Shown: positions 45,101 through 53,276 of the stretch, piece by piece | Numbering within the stretch: position 1 is the first letter of the stretch | Layout: each line of letters starts with the position of its first letter | Assembly: GCA_904420205.1 (NCBI GenBank) | Contig: CAJFUN010000044.1 | Location: 1-59,785, forward strand | Origin: Candidatus Parachristensenella avicola | Lineage (GTDB): Bacteria > Bacillota > Clostridia > Christensenellales > UMGS416 | Direction: 5' to 3' | DNA length: 59,785 bases | The notes under the pieces: generated by a model | Database searches by the model: none | Told to the model about the DNA's origin: nothing | The model's input: only the letters and a program-made list of their open reading frames with translations | Position numbers and translations under genes: made by a program

Positions 45101-45125
45101 TACCCGGAATGAATCGTATTGTCAA
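45097..45125 (-). promoter_or_regulatory. Promoter of the DUF6530-GIY-YIG-DUF4037 operon
   Basis: Minus strand: TTGACA (45125-45120), 17 bp, TAATAT (45102-45097). Confidence 0.8.
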
Positions 45126-45150
45126 TATCTCTTGCCTTGGACAAAGACGC

Positions 45151-45179
45151 AAAAAGAGCCTGCCTTAGGCAGGCTCTTT
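45151..45179 (-). terminator. Terminator in front of the DUF6530 operon
   Basis: AAAGAGCCTGC / GCAGGCTCTTT stem. On the minus strand it is followed by TTTTTG, so it ends transcription of the 45195-46346 gene upstream. Confidence 0.85.
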
Positions 45180-45194
45180 GGTATGAAAGGAAAG

Positions 45195-46346
45195 TCATGC
45201 AGCGATTTTGGCTTCTGAACGCCAGTTTGCGTGTTCTTTATTCAGCGCCTGGCCTGCGCTTAGATGACGGTTGGCGTAGCTGACGAAGTTTTCCCCCAGC
45301 TCCTGACGGATGCTGTCGGGCATGGCTTCCATGATACGGGCCATTAGGGCATAGCGCTGATCAAAATAATCGATGAGCTCGCCATAGCAGGCGTCAACCT
45401 TCGACTCCAGCTGGAGAAGCTGGGCCCGGGCTTTGGCGGCGCGGGCCATGTAAGCCCGGTAGGCGGCCTGCCGGGAGATGCCCTTAAAAGCCTTTACCAG
45501 GCCGATTACGCCGCACACAGCGACTACCGCCATCCGGAGAATCGGCAGGCAATTGGGAAGGTTTACGAGATACTCTAGGCCATAGGTAAGGATTAGCGTC
45601 ACAAGGACGCCGCAGATGATCCCGCCCCAGAAGGACTGCAGAAGGATCCAACCGACAATGGCGATCACGACGCCGATAATCATATAGATATCCTCGTCGG
45701 GATGAAAATTCGCCTGCGCCGCCGGATGCCAAAGGAAAAAGACTGCGGCCGCGGCGGCTATGAACAAAAGGCCCCATAAAAGCTGGGGGAGGCCCACGGT
45801 CGAATGCTTCTGATAGGCCTTGGCGTTGTCCAGCTCGGTGCGGGCCTTGGCAAGATTGTCGCGCAGTTGCCGTTCCTGCTTCCCATAGGCTGGAGCGGCA
45901 AGCTTGGCCTGCGCCTTGGCCGAGATCGACGAAATATTGAGCAGCGCGTTCAGAATCGAATCGACCGGCCGGTTCATGGGTAAGCACTGGGTCAGCGCAA
46001 GCTCGCTGGCATCCAGCGAGGCTTGGTATTCCTTGAGGTTATACTGGCACACAGCCAGGAAAGCGGAGCAAAGGGGATCGCCGGCGTCGGCCCCGCGCTG
46101 GGCCCAATCCCTGGCTGTAGCGGTGTTTGCAATGGCTCCGCCCACGCCGTTGAGATAGCGGCGGCTTAGCTCGGCTTGAGCCTGGGTATCGCCGCCCAAG
46201 GCGGCGCTGCGTAAGGCGCTGAGCGTGTATCCCTCCAGATCACCGCCGGAGGGCATGGCCGTCGGCCCTGGTTCAACGGTAAGCTTCCCAGTCTTTCCGG
46301 TAAGATCCCCGGAGCCCCATTTTTGGTTGTCCTGCTTAAAATCCAT
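45195..46346 (-). CDS. Membrane protein with Sel1-like repeat region
   Basis: 383 residues. The N-terminal third has Sel1/TPR-like helices (ALGGDTQAQAELSRRYLNGV, ADAGDPLCSAFLAVCQYN). A coiled region leads to three or four transmembrane helices (LPQLLWGLLFIAAAAAVFF, MIIGVVIAIVGWILL, GIICGVLVTLILTY), and the cytoplasmic C-terminus is helical. No enzyme motif. Start taken at ATG 46346 because it follows a purine-rich AAGGATGGGGAAG stretch; 46394 is possible but has no RBS. It is probably a scaffold or sensor; function unknown. Confidence 0.72.
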   Translation of the reverse strand: MDFKQDNQKWGSGDLTGKTGKLTVEPGPTAMPSGGDLEGYTLSALRSAALGGDTQAQAELSRRYLNGVGGAIANTATARDWAQRGADAGDPLCSAFLAVCQYNLKEYQASLDASELALTQCLPMNRPVDSILNALLNISSISAKAQAKLAAPAYGKQERQLRDNLAKARTELDNAKAYQKHSTVGLPQLLWGLLFIAAAAAVFFLWHPAAQANFHPDEDIYMIIGVVIAIVGWILLQSFWGGIICGVLVTLILTYGLEYLVNLPNCLPILRMAVVAVCGVIGLVKAFKGISRQAAYRAYMARAAKARAQLLQLESKVDACYGELIDYFDQRYALMARIMEAMPDSIRQELGENFVSYANRHLSAGQALNKEHANWRSEAKIAA

Positions 46347-46448
46347 CTTCCCCATCCTTCCCAAGATTGGTCTAAATATAAAATTCACGCCCAAATTATA
46401 CGCTTTTTTAGGAGAAATTTCAATGCGCCCCTATCGCTTGAAGACAAA

Positions 46449-46477
46449 GAAAGCGCCGCATGCCCTGCGGCGCTTAT
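46449..46477 (-). terminator. Terminator after the beta-propeller gene
   Basis: Minus strand: AAGCGCCGCA / TGCGGCGCTT with a short loop and TTCTTT tail. Confidence 0.8.
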
Positions 46478-46509
46478 CATATGGATGGGGACGGTGCCGG
46501 CGCTCCGCC

Positions 46510-48240
46510 TTAAGAGAGGCGGATACCATAAACGCTACCGGCACGGGTTCCGACTACCAGCATGTCGTTGAAAATCGCCGGCGAACCCTCTACGTTGCCG
46601 TCCAGGGCGAGCGTGGACAGCACCGTGCCGGTGGAGCCCTCGATGAGCATGAGCGTGCCGGAAGAGTCGGCCAGCAGGATATAGCCCTTTCCTTCGGGGG
46701 TATAGACAGCGGTGGGAGAGGACCAGCAGTACCGGTCCAGCGGCGTTTGCCAGGCTACGTTGCCGGTGTCCTTCTCATAGGCGACCAGCAGCCCCCGGCC
46801 GCCGCCCTCCTTGGTCTTGGCCGGGCAGAAAATAATGAAGTTCTCCATGTCGCCCCGGCCGTTTAAGGGCGTGGCCAGGCTGCCGCCGTTGACATCCTCG
46901 GAATAGACGCAGCCGATGGTATGCTCCCACAGCAGTGCGCCGGTCATGGCGTCCAGCTTTTGCATATGGCACAGGCCGCCCACGCCCTGATGATCCACCT
47001 GGCAGGTGACATAGAGGGCAGCCTTGTCGGCGGACTCGCGATCCAATACCAGCGAGGCGTCGATGTCGTCCACGCAGTTACGGGTCCAGACCGCGTCCAT
47101 GGTAGTGGTATCAAGGCAGGTAACAAGCCCGGAGTTGTCGGCGGTGAATAGGTAGGGCCCCAGCGCAGCCGGCGAGTTCTCGCTGCCCAGCCGTTCACTG
47201 ATGTCGGATTTATACCGGTAGATGGTGACCTGGGGATCCACGCTGATACCATGCTCTCCGCCCAGCGTGGTATTGAGTTCGATCGAGTAGATAAGGCCGT
47301 TTTCGCCGGTCAGCAGCACGGTATCATGGGCGCCGTCCACCAGGCAGACGCTGTCAAAGGCCCCCCATTTACGGTGCGCCAGATCGGTGAGCCCCGGCTG
47401 CACGTAAAGCTCGGCTTGATCCACCAGCGAGTAAATCCGCCAGCCGATGGTATTGCGTTCGTCTCCGTTGTTGGGAATCCCTTGGCCCACATAGAGCAGC
47501 GGATAGCCTCTGGGGTCAATGGAGACGGAGCCTTTGATGGGATAGCCTAGGTTGATGGGATCGCGGGTAGGTTGGCCGTCCTCTGCGTCCAGAAAGTAAA
47601 TTTTCCCATCCAGGGTGCCGTAAATCACCTCGATCAAGCCGGACTTGCCTTTTTTCTCGGCGTTAAGGTTCATCTGGGCGCGCTGTTCGTCGCTCCAGCG
47701 CACCATGACCGGCTGGCCATTCCAGCCTACGCCCGTCCATTTATCGATGGCGCCGATCTTTTTGCGCCAAGCGATGCTCATCTGGCGATCCGTTAGCGCT
47801 GCGGAGCCGTAGCTGCCGCCGCTTCGGAAATGGTCGCCCCGGAAGGTTATCACGCCCTCCAGGGAGGAGTATTGCTGAGGCGCGCCGAAATATAGCGGCG
47901 TGTCCCGACGGTAACTGTCGATGACCGTATCCCCGCTGAGCCGCCGGTAACGCAGATTCACCAGGCTGGGCTTGGTAGCGTCGTCAGCGGAGGCAGACGC
48001 GGTAAAAAAAGGCGTCGGCTCAGGCGTGGCCGCGGGCCCTTCCGGAACGGATGCGGCGGTGGGATCGCCGGCAATGGCGGCCGGCGGCGGGGAGGCGGTG
48101 GGCAGAGCGTCCTGTTGTGCCGGCGTAGGGCGGTCCATGCTCAGCAAAATGCTGATGGCACAGACACAGGCCACCGCCAGGCATAAAGGGACAAGCCACA
48201 TTGCAAATGGATTTTTTCTTTGATGGCGGATGTGTCGCAT
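46510..48240 (-). CDS. Secreted or membrane-anchored PQQ-like beta-propeller protein
   Basis: 576 residues. One N-terminal hydrophobic helix (WLVPLCLAVACVCAISILL) acts as signal or anchor, then a Pro/Ala/Thr-rich linker (residues about 40-75). The rest consists of repeated blades of the PQQ/WD-like kind: VIYGTLDGKIYFLDAEDG, LLTGENGLIYSIEL, LFTADNSGLVTCLDTTTM, LLVAYEKDTGNVAWQTPL, VVGTRAGSVYGIRLS. Probably an extracellular beta-propeller for binding or scaffolding; no catalytic residues can be named. Start ATG 48240 with GGGGGAGG. The longer frame upstream has no RBS. Confidence 0.85.
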   Translation of the reverse strand: MRHIRHQRKNPFAMWLVPLCLAVACVCAISILLSMDRPTPAQQDALPTASPPPAAIAGDPTAASVPEGPAATPEPTPFFTASASADDATKPSLVNLRYRRLSGDTVIDSYRRDTPLYFGAPQQYSSLEGVITFRGDHFRSGGSYGSAALTDRQMSIAWRKKIGAIDKWTGVGWNGQPVMVRWSDEQRAQMNLNAEKKGKSGLIEVIYGTLDGKIYFLDAEDGQPTRDPINLGYPIKGSVSIDPRGYPLLYVGQGIPNNGDERNTIGWRIYSLVDQAELYVQPGLTDLAHRKWGAFDSVCLVDGAHDTVLLTGENGLIYSIELNTTLGGEHGISVDPQVTIYRYKSDISERLGSENSPAALGPYLFTADNSGLVTCLDTTTMDAVWTRNCVDDIDASLVLDRESADKAALYVTCQVDHQGVGGLCHMQKLDAMTGALLWEHTIGCVYSEDVNGGSLATPLNGRGDMENFIIFCPAKTKEGGGRGLLVAYEKDTGNVAWQTPLDRYCWSSPTAVYTPEGKGYILLADSSGTLMLIEGSTGTVLSTLALDGNVEGSPAIFNDMLVVGTRAGSVYGIRLS

Positions 48241-48351
48241 GGTTATTTCCTCCCCCTTATGATGACCAATGTCTAGGACGAAAAAATGCGCGGCCAAATG
48301 TTTCAGTTATGTGACAATTCTGCGAAGACTACCTTACAAGGAGATGGATGC

Positions 48352-48750
48352 ATGGAGATCATGGTGGAAAAGGAGCAGTTTTGGCTTGGGCGGTATGATG
48401 CGCCGCAGCGGTTCCCGGAGCAGGGGCCTTGCTTTGCCGCATGGATTCGAGGCGAGTATTCGTTGCTGGCGCCAAAGCTGCCCGGACAGCCTGGACGCAG
48501 CCAGGGCCCTTGGGGCTGCTTGGGGGTTTCGGGGACGCTCGATTTGTCGCTTGTGGGCGTTATGGAACGGCTGAGCCGGTGCCTGTCGGAAGCAGGCGTC
48601 CCGTTGCTGGCCCAGTCCACCTATGATACGGATTACCTCTTTGTTCCGCAGGAATTGCTGGGCAAGGCGGTGGAGGCGTTGCGGGCGGCGGGTTTCTCCG
48701 TACGCGGAGCAGCTGGGAATGATTCGGCCGGGGCCGCGTCTAAAACGTAG
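48352..48750 (+). CDS. ACT domain protein (CASTOR/ACT_7-like)
   Basis: 132 residues. Two small beta-alpha-beta halves; the C-terminal part (LLAQSTYDTDYLFVPQELLG) is the pattern of the ACT_7 amino-acid-sensing family. Likely binds an amino acid. No effector domain is attached. Start ATG 48352 has AAGGAG 9 bp upstream. First of three plus-strand genes (with the lipoprotein and the MBL-fold protein) spaced 20-35 bp. Confidence 0.8.
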   Translation: MEIMVEKEQFWLGRYDAPQRFPEQGPCFAAWIRGEYSLLAPKLPGQPGRSQGPWGCLGVSGTLDLSLVGVMERLSRCLSEAGVPLLAQSTYDTDYLFVPQELLGKAVEALRAAGFSVRGAAGNDSAGAASKT

Positions 48751-48783
48751 GATCGATTGATCCAAAGATAAGGAGGGATCCAA

Positions 48784-49752
48784 ATGCGGGCGATCTATCG
48801 CATAGGCATATTGACGGCGGCGGTACTGATGCTGGCTGGCGGCTGCAGCGGCAGCCGGGCGCTGACCGGAGCCGAGCTGGAGGCGGCGCAAAGCGCCTAT
48901 GGCAGCTATGCCAGCACCATGAGCCTGGAGGAAACGCTGGACTGGGCCGATGCGGTGATCCAGGTGGAAGTTCTGCATAGTAACGCCCTGCCGGAGCACT
49001 TAGCCGGGCGGAGCGAGGCCGTACCGGTGCATGTGGAGCAGGCCATATGCGGCAGCGTGGCTGATAGCGATGCGGTCAACGATCGGGCTACCGCTGTGCT
49101 GTGGGCCCAATCGGGGCGGCCGGCTTTGCAGGCGGGACAGAAGCTGATTTTGGCGGTGCGTGAGCGTGACCTCGGCGAAGGGGAAATGGTCTTTGACTAT
49201 GACGCCGGCATGATGTTCTATCTTTACGAGGACGAGTATCTAATCGCCGCTACGGATGACAACGACTCTGCCGGCATGGACGGGCAGACACTGGAGGGGC
49301 TGACAGAAAAACTGTGGCCGATCTTTCATCCTGGGCAGACGCAGTTTGCGCGCTCCATGCTCAGTGCCGACGAGCGTCAGGCGCTTTTGGAAGACTCGCC
49401 TTTTTCATGCGATGTGACGGGCGAGCGGATGGATTACGGCAGGCTGCGGGGGGTCCTTCGGGCCTGCGACCGCGATGTGGCGCGCCTGGATCTGATGATT
49501 GTGCAGGCGGGGGGGCGGCTGGCATTGGTGGAGGAGCTGTACTCTGGAGGCGGTGAACGGCTGCAGCGGCTGCCGGAAGCGCTTTCAGATTTACCCGAAG
49601 GCACAAGGTTGATCGTGGGGCAGGGAGAGGCGATTTATGGGCTGAATGATTCGGATCAGCTGATTTGCCTGACGCCGGAAACGAAAAGCTTTACCCTCAC
49701 GGGCACTACCTTGCAGGAATTTACCGGTAGCCTAGAAAAGATCGCCCCATAG
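48784..49752 (+). CDS. Lipoprotein, unknown function
   Basis: 322 residues with a clear lipoprotein signal peptide (LTAAVLMLAGGC). The mature part is acidic and not recognised; no catalytic motif is evident. Start ATG 48784 after AAGGAGGG. It lies between the ACT protein and a metallo-beta-lactamase fold protein and is likely co-transcribed. Could be a surface-bound binding or sensor protein. Confidence 0.78.
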   Translation: MRAIYRIGILTAAVLMLAGGCSGSRALTGAELEAAQSAYGSYASTMSLEETLDWADAVIQVEVLHSNALPEHLAGRSEAVPVHVEQAICGSVADSDAVNDRATAVLWAQSGRPALQAGQKLILAVRERDLGEGEMVFDYDAGMMFYLYEDEYLIAATDDNDSAGMDGQTLEGLTEKLWPIFHPGQTQFARSMLSADERQALLEDSPFSCDVTGERMDYGRLRGVLRACDRDVARLDLMIVQAGGRLALVEELYSGGGERLQRLPEALSDLPEGTRLIVGQGEAIYGLNDSDQLICLTPETKSFTLTGTTLQEFTGSLEKIAP

Positions 49753-49771
49753 AGGGGGGAAGGAGCAAAAG

Positions 49772-50617
49772 ATGAAAGGATACTTTTCCATTGTACCAAT
49801 CATGGAAGGCGTGACCCATATCGGCGACCGGATGCATGTATATGCTACGCTGATCACCGGCAGCCGGGAAGCCATTGTTTTTGACACGACCAACGGGATC
49901 GGAAACCTCCGGGAGCAGGTGGAGAGGCTGACCAAGCTGCCTTACCGGGTGATTGCCAGCCACGGCCATGGCGACCATACCCGCGGTAACTACCAGTTTG
50001 ACCGGGTTTGGCTGCATCCGGATGATTTCGCCATATGCCAGGAATGGAACGGCGACGAAGCCCGGGCCGATTCCCTCAAAAGCGCCCAGCGTGCCGGGTT
50101 GGTCCCTGAAGATTTTGACACGGACGCCTTCCTTCGGGGCGGCCCGGGCCGGCTGGAAGCGCTGGATCCCAAGGCGGTATTCGACTTAGGCGGCCTGACG
50201 GTGCAGGTAGTGCCGATGCCGGGGCACACGCCGGGTTCGGTGGGCCTGCTGCTCCGGGAACGGCGGCTTCTGCTTACCTCGGACGCCTGCAATCCCATGA
50301 TGTGGATGTTCCTAAAGGGCGCGTTATCGATTCCTGCATGGGCCCGGATGCTGGAGCAGGTCAAAGGGCTGCCCTTTGACCAATTCCTTCCGGCGCATAT
50401 CCCGAACCTTTTGCCGAAATCGCGCTTTGACGTCTATTTGGACACGGCCAAACAGGCCAATATGCGCGACGCTGTACCGATGAAGCATCAGCCGAGGCTG
50501 GAAGGGGGCGCCCGGGCTTATGTGTATTCGCTGGGCCCCATCACCGGCGAGGAGCAGCTGGAGGATATCGATTTTACGGCAATTTACTTCCGGCCGGAGC
50601 AGCTGGAGGACCAATAA
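49772..50617 (+). CDS. Metallo-beta-lactamase fold hydrolase
   Basis: 281 residues. Zinc-binding signature SHGHGDHTRGN, later His in MPGHTPGSVG, Asp in LTSDACN and His in LPAHIPN. MBL-fold enzymes include thioesterases, lactonases and ring-opening hydrolases; the substrate is unknown. No signal peptide. Start ATG 49772 after GAAGGAG. Terminator follows. Confidence 0.9.
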   Translation: MKGYFSIVPIMEGVTHIGDRMHVYATLITGSREAIVFDTTNGIGNLREQVERLTKLPYRVIASHGHGDHTRGNYQFDRVWLHPDDFAICQEWNGDEARADSLKSAQRAGLVPEDFDTDAFLRGGPGRLEALDPKAVFDLGGLTVQVVPMPGHTPGSVGLLLRERRLLLTSDACNPMMWMFLKGALSIPAWARMLEQVKGLPFDQFLPAHIPNLLPKSRFDVYLDTAKQANMRDAVPMKHQPRLEGGARAYVYSLGPITGEEQLEDIDFTAIYFRPEQLEDQ

Positions 50618-50635
50618 GCGACGGATCTTTACGCC

Positions 50636-50662
50636 AAGCCGGAAAAAAATCCGGCTTTTTTT
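50636..50662 (+). terminator. Terminator after the MBL-fold gene
   Basis: AAGCCGGA / TCCGGCTT stem with an A-rich loop and seven T. Confidence 0.88.
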
Positions 50663-50682
50663 CACATTTCGTGAAAACCAGG

Positions 50683-50724
50683 TTGAAAACATAGAAATAC
50701 AATAGTATTATAATCTTTACTATT
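50683..50724 (+). promoter_or_regulatory. Promoter and inverted-repeat operator of the Rrf2 gene
   Basis: TTGAAA (50683-50688), 17 bp, TATTAT (50706-50711). A perfect 7-bp inverted repeat AATAGTA (50701-50707) / TACTATT (50718-50724) with a 10-bp spacer straddles the -10, ideal for autorepression by a dimeric regulator. Confidence 0.7.
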
Positions 50725-50757
50725 GATGTATCTCCCGATGGGAAAGGAGCTTGTTCG

Positions 50758-51213
50758 ATGAAGATCTCGACAAAGGGCCGTTACGGCCTGCGCATTATGC
50801 TGGATTTGGCGCTGGCGCCGCAGGGCGAATATGTATCCATTAAAAGCATCGCTTCCCGCCAATCTATCTCGGAAAAATATATGGAACAGATCGTTACAAC
50901 GCTGAACCGGGCCGGCTTTGTAAAGAGCGTCCGAGGCGCTAGGGGCGGTTATATGCTGGCGCGGGATCCCGGGGACTATACGGTGGGGATGATCCTGCGG
51001 CAAATGGAGGGTAGCCTGGCCCCGGTGTCCTGCCTGGATACCGGAGCGGAGGATTGCGAGCGGTGTAACCGGTGCGTCACTGTCCAGGTATGGAAGCAGC
51101 TTAAGGATGCCATCGACGGCGTGGTTGACCGCATCACATTAGCGGATCTTGTCAATTGGGATCGCGAACAAAACGGCTTGGCTGAAGACGGTGAGGCGGC
51201 CGTCTCCGAATAG
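50758..51213 (+). CDS. Rrf2 family transcriptional regulator (IscR/CymR type)
   Basis: 151 residues. Winged helix with STKGRYGLRIMLDLAL at the N-terminus and VRGARGGYMLARDP in the wing. A Cys-rich stretch with C-x(7)-C-x2-C-x2-C spacing (from CLDTGAEDC to CERCNRC) could hold a 2Fe-2S cluster, as in IscR. It senses Fe-S status or, in the CymR group, cysteine supply. Start ATG 50758 after AAAGGAG. Located directly before the metY/metA remnant. Confidence 0.92.
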   Translation: MKISTKGRYGLRIMLDLALAPQGEYVSIKSIASRQSISEKYMEQIVTTLNRAGFVKSVRGARGGYMLARDPGDYTVGMILRQMEGSLAPVSCLDTGAEDCERCNRCVTVQVWKQLKDAIDGVVDRITLADLVNWDREQNGLAEDGEAAVSE

Positions 51214-51231
51214 GCGAAGAACCCTATCGTA

Positions 51232-51262
51232 TAAAGCCGGCTCCCAGTAGGGGCCGGCTTTA
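51232..51262 (+). terminator. Terminator of the Rrf2 gene
   Basis: TAAAGCCGGC / GCCGGCTTTA stem with an 11-nt loop. T tract short. Confidence 0.7.
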
Positions 51263-51510
51263 TGCTGATTTTGGCAGGATAAATGCAAGGCGTAAGCATG
51301 ATTTGCCCCTCGGCTTTTGACAGCCGCAAAAGACGATGTATAGCGCCATAAACGTGTGATCATATATGAATACTATATAAAATGACGAAAGAGGCGGCAT
51401 GATGCGGTACATGGATCTTCTGCGGTGGTCTTTATCGGCGGAGACGGGCGACCGAATATGCCGACCGGGTTCAACGGTTTTTCCCATTATTTCGTAAAGA
51501 AGCGTCTGGC

Positions 51511-51965
51511 ATGAAACCATCCAATGATCACACCTGGCGCTTTGAGACCCTGCAGCTTCAAGGAGGACAGGAAGCGCCGGATCCGGCTGCCGGAGCCCGT
51601 GCGGTGCCCATCTACCGGACGGCGTCCTATGTATTCCAGGACAGCGCCCACGCATCCGGCAGATTTGGCCGGACCGGCGCGGGGAACATCTATGGGTGGC
51701 TTACCAATACCACCCAGGAAGTGCTGGAAAAGCGGCTGGCTGTGCTGGAGGGCAGCGCATCTTTATTCAGGGACATCCAGAATACGAAACTGAAACCTTG
51801 GCCCAAGCATACCGGCGCGACCGGGAACCGGGCCTTGACGTGGATATTCCCGCACACTATTTCCCGGGGGACGATCCCGTGAGGACACCAGCCGTGTCTT
51901 GGCGCTCACACGCGCAGCGTTTATATACAAATTGACCGAATTATTATCTCTATCAGGCGACGGCT
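51511..51965 (+). pseudogene. metY-metA deletion scar
   Basis: Residues 1-80 of the frame at 51511 are the N-terminus of O-acetylhomoserine sulfhydrylase: WRFETLQLQGGQE, VPIYRTASYVFQDSAHA, GNIYGWLTNTTQEVLEKRLA and VLEG. From about 51753, in another frame, the sequence is the C-terminus of homoserine O-acyltransferase MetA: RIFIQGHPEYETETLAQAY, then AHYFPGDDP and WRSHAQRLYTN. A TGA follows at 51933 where MetA has Trp, and the frame goes on with NYYLYQAT, which is MetA-like. So a deletion joined the start of metY to the end of metA, and a nonsense change followed. Both enzymes would have been needed for homocysteine formation by direct sulfhydrylation. Confidence 0.88.
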
Positions 51966-51997
51966 GACGGCCTGGGCAGCTGCAGCCAGGGGAGGCG

Positions 51998-52031
51998 AAA
52001 AAGGCCCCCGGATCCAACCGGATCCGGGGGC
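51998..52031 (-). terminator. Terminator of the IclR gene
   Basis: Minus strand: GCCCCCGGATCCG / CGGATCCGGGGGC-type stem followed by CTTTTTCG. Confidence 0.85.
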
Positions 52032-52051
52032 TTAGCATGCTTGGGTGCTGG

Positions 52052-52735
52052 TCATACTTTCAGAACGGCAACGATGGTCTGCATTCGTCGGATGACGTTC
52101 TCTGCAAGCTGCTTATGATAGCGCACGGCGGGGATGATCATGCTGATCCCGGCCAGGTATTCGCCGGCAGCGTTGCAGACGGGCACGGCCAGACAATACG
52201 CATCCAGCGGCGGTTCGTATTTGATGCAATAACCGTCAGCCTGGGTGTCGTTGGTGGTCTCCAGCAGCTCCTGCGGCACGCAGATCGTGGGATTGCGTTG
52301 GGCCAGCATCATAGCGAAGGCGGAGTTTTCCATCGTTCCCCTAGTGCCCACCAGGCTGGTCATCCGCAGCGGATGGGTGCATTCCACGGTATCGATATAG
52401 AGCACCTCGTCTCTGGCCAAGGGGATGGCCAGATGGGTGGTTTCGTCAAATTCTTGGCATAGTTCGTCAAGGTAGGGGCGCAGCGTGTTCTTTATCATAA
52501 GCTCCTCTTGGCAGCAGATCCCAAGCTGGAAAAGCTTGAGCCCTAGATAATACCGGTTGGTAAAAGGATCTTTTTGAATGAGATTCCAGCGCTCCAGGGT
52601 GGAGATAAAACCATGCAGCGTGGTAACCGCCATGCCCAGCCCCCGGCTGATCTGAGAAAGCGTGGCCTTGCCGTTGTGGTCGGCAATATAGTTCAGAATC
52701 AGCATGGCTTTATCGACCGATTGGATTGTTTTCAT
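52052..52735 (-). CDS. IclR family transcriptional regulator
   Basis: 227 residues. N-terminal winged HTH (SVDKAMLILNYIADHNGKAT, LSQISRGLGMAVTTLHGFIS) and a C-terminal effector-binding domain (YIDTVECTHPLRMTSLVGTRG, ISMIIPAVRYH). Controls uptake or catabolic genes, often acting near its own gene. Start ATG 52735 after AGGAGGG; the long N-terminal extension of the open frame has no RBS. Divergent from the ABM monooxygenase gene, which may be a target. Confidence 0.92.
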   Translation of the reverse strand: MKTIQSVDKAMLILNYIADHNGKATLSQISRGLGMAVTTLHGFISTLERWNLIQKDPFTNRYYLGLKLFQLGICCQEELMIKNTLRPYLDELCQEFDETTHLAIPLARDEVLYIDTVECTHPLRMTSLVGTRGTMENSAFAMMLAQRNPTICVPQELLETTNDTQADGYCIKYEPPLDAYCLAVPVCNAAGEYLAGISMIIPAVRYHKQLAENVIRRMQTIVAVLKV

Positions 52736-52804
52736 TTTTCCCTCCTCTTCGGCGTCGGAGATAGGCCAGCCGATCGCGTATTGACATCCATAGTACCACG
52801 GCGC

Positions 52805-52833
52805 TTGACAAAGTGCAATAGCTGTGATACACC
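52805..52833 (+). promoter_or_regulatory. Probable promoter of the ABM monooxygenase gene
   Basis: TTGACA (52805-52810), 17 bp, TACACC (52828-52833) in the IclR/ABM divergent region. The -10 match is only fair. Confidence 0.55.
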
Positions 52834-52885
52834 TGCCGTGAGGGTTAAAAAACGTTGCCCGGTAAAGAAAATTCGGAGGTATAGG

Positions 52886-53182
52886 ATGATTACGGTCGTG
52901 GCAGATTTTATTGTGCACAGGCAGGATAAGCAAAAATTGATGGAAGCGGCCCGGGAACTAATCGCCCAAAGCCGGAAAGAGCCGGGCAATGTCAGCTATG
53001 ATCTTTATGAACAGATAGACGGCCCTTGCCACATGAGCTTCATTGAACGCTGGCGGGATCAGGCTGCGCTCGACCAACACATGGCTTCCGAACCCTTTAA
53101 CCGGCTCTGCGCCCAGATGGGGAACTATCTGGAGCAGCCCATGACGATCACCCGGTACAGGGAGAGCGAGGCCGGACAATAG
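52886..53182 (+). CDS. ABM-domain monooxygenase-like protein (quinol monooxygenase/YgiN type)
   Basis: 98 residues. ITVVADFIVHRQDKQKLMEA start and SYDLYEQIDGPCHMSFIERWRD are the antibiotic biosynthesis monooxygenase (ABM) fold; LDQHMASEPFNRL is the C-terminal helix. The family covers cofactor-free oxygenases and carbohydrate-related regulators. In an anaerobe the role is unclear. Start ATG 52886 after CGGAGG. Divergently transcribed from the IclR gene. Confidence 0.88.
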   Translation: MITVVADFIVHRQDKQKLMEAARELIAQSRKEPGNVSYDLYEQIDGPCHMSFIERWRDQAALDQHMASEPFNRLCAQMGNYLEQPMTITRYRESEAGQ

Positions 53183-53276
53183 CCGATGCAGCTTCCTTTT
53201 ATGCGCGGGAGATGATACAATAAGCATCTAAGTATCGTGAAATGGGATGGATAGAAAACAACGGAGGTGCGTTGCC

